A stretch of DNA of 64,000 nucleotides from Gammaproteobacteria bacterium UBA7310 (lineage in GTDB: Bacteria > Pseudomonadota > Gammaproteobacteria > Pseudomonadales > Ketobacteraceae), in contig DKQK01000040.1 of NCBI GenBank assembly GCA_002471665.1, forward strand, positions 372,001-436,000, read 5' to 3'. Position 1 is the stretch's first letter. The number at the start of each line of letters is the position of its first letter. A model generated the notes under the pieces. That model worked only from the letters and a program-made list of their open reading frames with translations, had not been told where the DNA came from and made no database searches. Below, piece after piece: positions 63,913 through 64,000 of this stretch. The translations under genes were made by a program, and so were the position numbers.

Positions 63913-64000
63913 GACACAATTCGCATGCGAGCATGAGAGGGGTGATTGAGAGGGCCAATGGAGCGGGGCAATTCAGTCCCCTTGCTATCGACCGATATTA

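Noticed and set aside
1..64000. tRNA, rRNA, CRISPR arrays, insertion sequences or integrase genes
   Set aside because: No cloverleaf-like segment, regularly spaced repeat or transposase-like frame was seen in the intergenic stretches.

Overview
The window looks like a chromosomal stretch of a Gram-negative gammaproteobacterium, probably marine or hydrocarbon/lipid-associated. It encodes most of a type II secretion system, FadL-type and other outer-membrane barrels, a lipid-anchored OmpA-family protein, a complete Entner-Doudoroff branch, single-chain methylmalonyl-CoA mutase with MeaB, and the PrsK/PrsR two-component pair that usually accompanies exosortase/PEP-CTERM loci. Base composition is near 50% G+C. 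A Ketobacter-like or Alcanivorax-like relative would fit, but the species cannot be fixed from the sequence alone. No rRNA, tRNA, CRISPR array, insertion sequence or phage gene was found.

Positions 1-31 kb are mostly conserved housekeeping genes. A minus-strand unit encodes a DUF1631 protein, the sensor kinase PrsK and the sigma54-dependent regulator PrsR (1-5.8 kb). scpA-meaB follow (5.9-9.1 kb). Next comes the glucose-6-phosphate catabolic operon zwf-pgl-edd-eda (9.4-14.1 kb). galU lies divergent to it, and galE-PPTase-pgi faces galU (14.3-18.5 kb). Together these feed glucose-6-phosphate either to pyruvate or to UDP-glucose/UDP-galactose for surface polysaccharide, the kind of product that PrsK/PrsR loci often serve. 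An exported Cys-rich orphan (18.6-19.6 kb) precedes the type II secretion operon gspEFGHIJKLM followed by gspA and gspB genes (19.7-30.2 kb); gspC and gspD are absent here.

Positions 30-41.5 kb hold small units: a PilZ protein, a UbiB-type kinase-like protein, an exported seven-repeat MORN protein, lrgA/lrgB with an SDR enzyme, a 49-residue charged protein under a perfect CRP-type palindrome, an OmpA-family lipoprotein, glutathione reductase, arylamine N-acetyltransferase, a YdcZ-type transporter, a Crp/Fnr regulator and an orphan PrpF-like isomerase.

Positions 41.5-60 kb are the accessory, catabolic-looking part. A TetR gene with a striking double-palindrome operator separates two divergent sets. 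Leftward are two tiny membrane proteins, a polytopic membrane protein, a membrane-anchored protein, a cytochrome P450, a small beta-rich protein and a FadL-type porin broken by two compensating frameshifts. Rightward are an AveC-like membrane protein, an SDR, and a VWA/MoxR pair of the NorD-NorQ (CbbO-CbbQ) type. This is the best candidate for an undescribed system: a P450 or membrane oxygenase with its own AAA+ activation machinery. A second group follows: a Tat-exported fumarylacetoacetate-hydrolase-like protein, TetR, a quinone-oxidoreductase-like MDR enzyme, a carboxymuconolactone-decarboxylase-family protein, a P450 translationally coupled to a beta-propeller protein, MarR and an outer-membrane barrel.

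Positions 60-64 kb hold a minus-strand PPIase - HupE/UreJ - DUF3604 set, probably an envelope metal-handling or metalloenzyme unit of unknown function.
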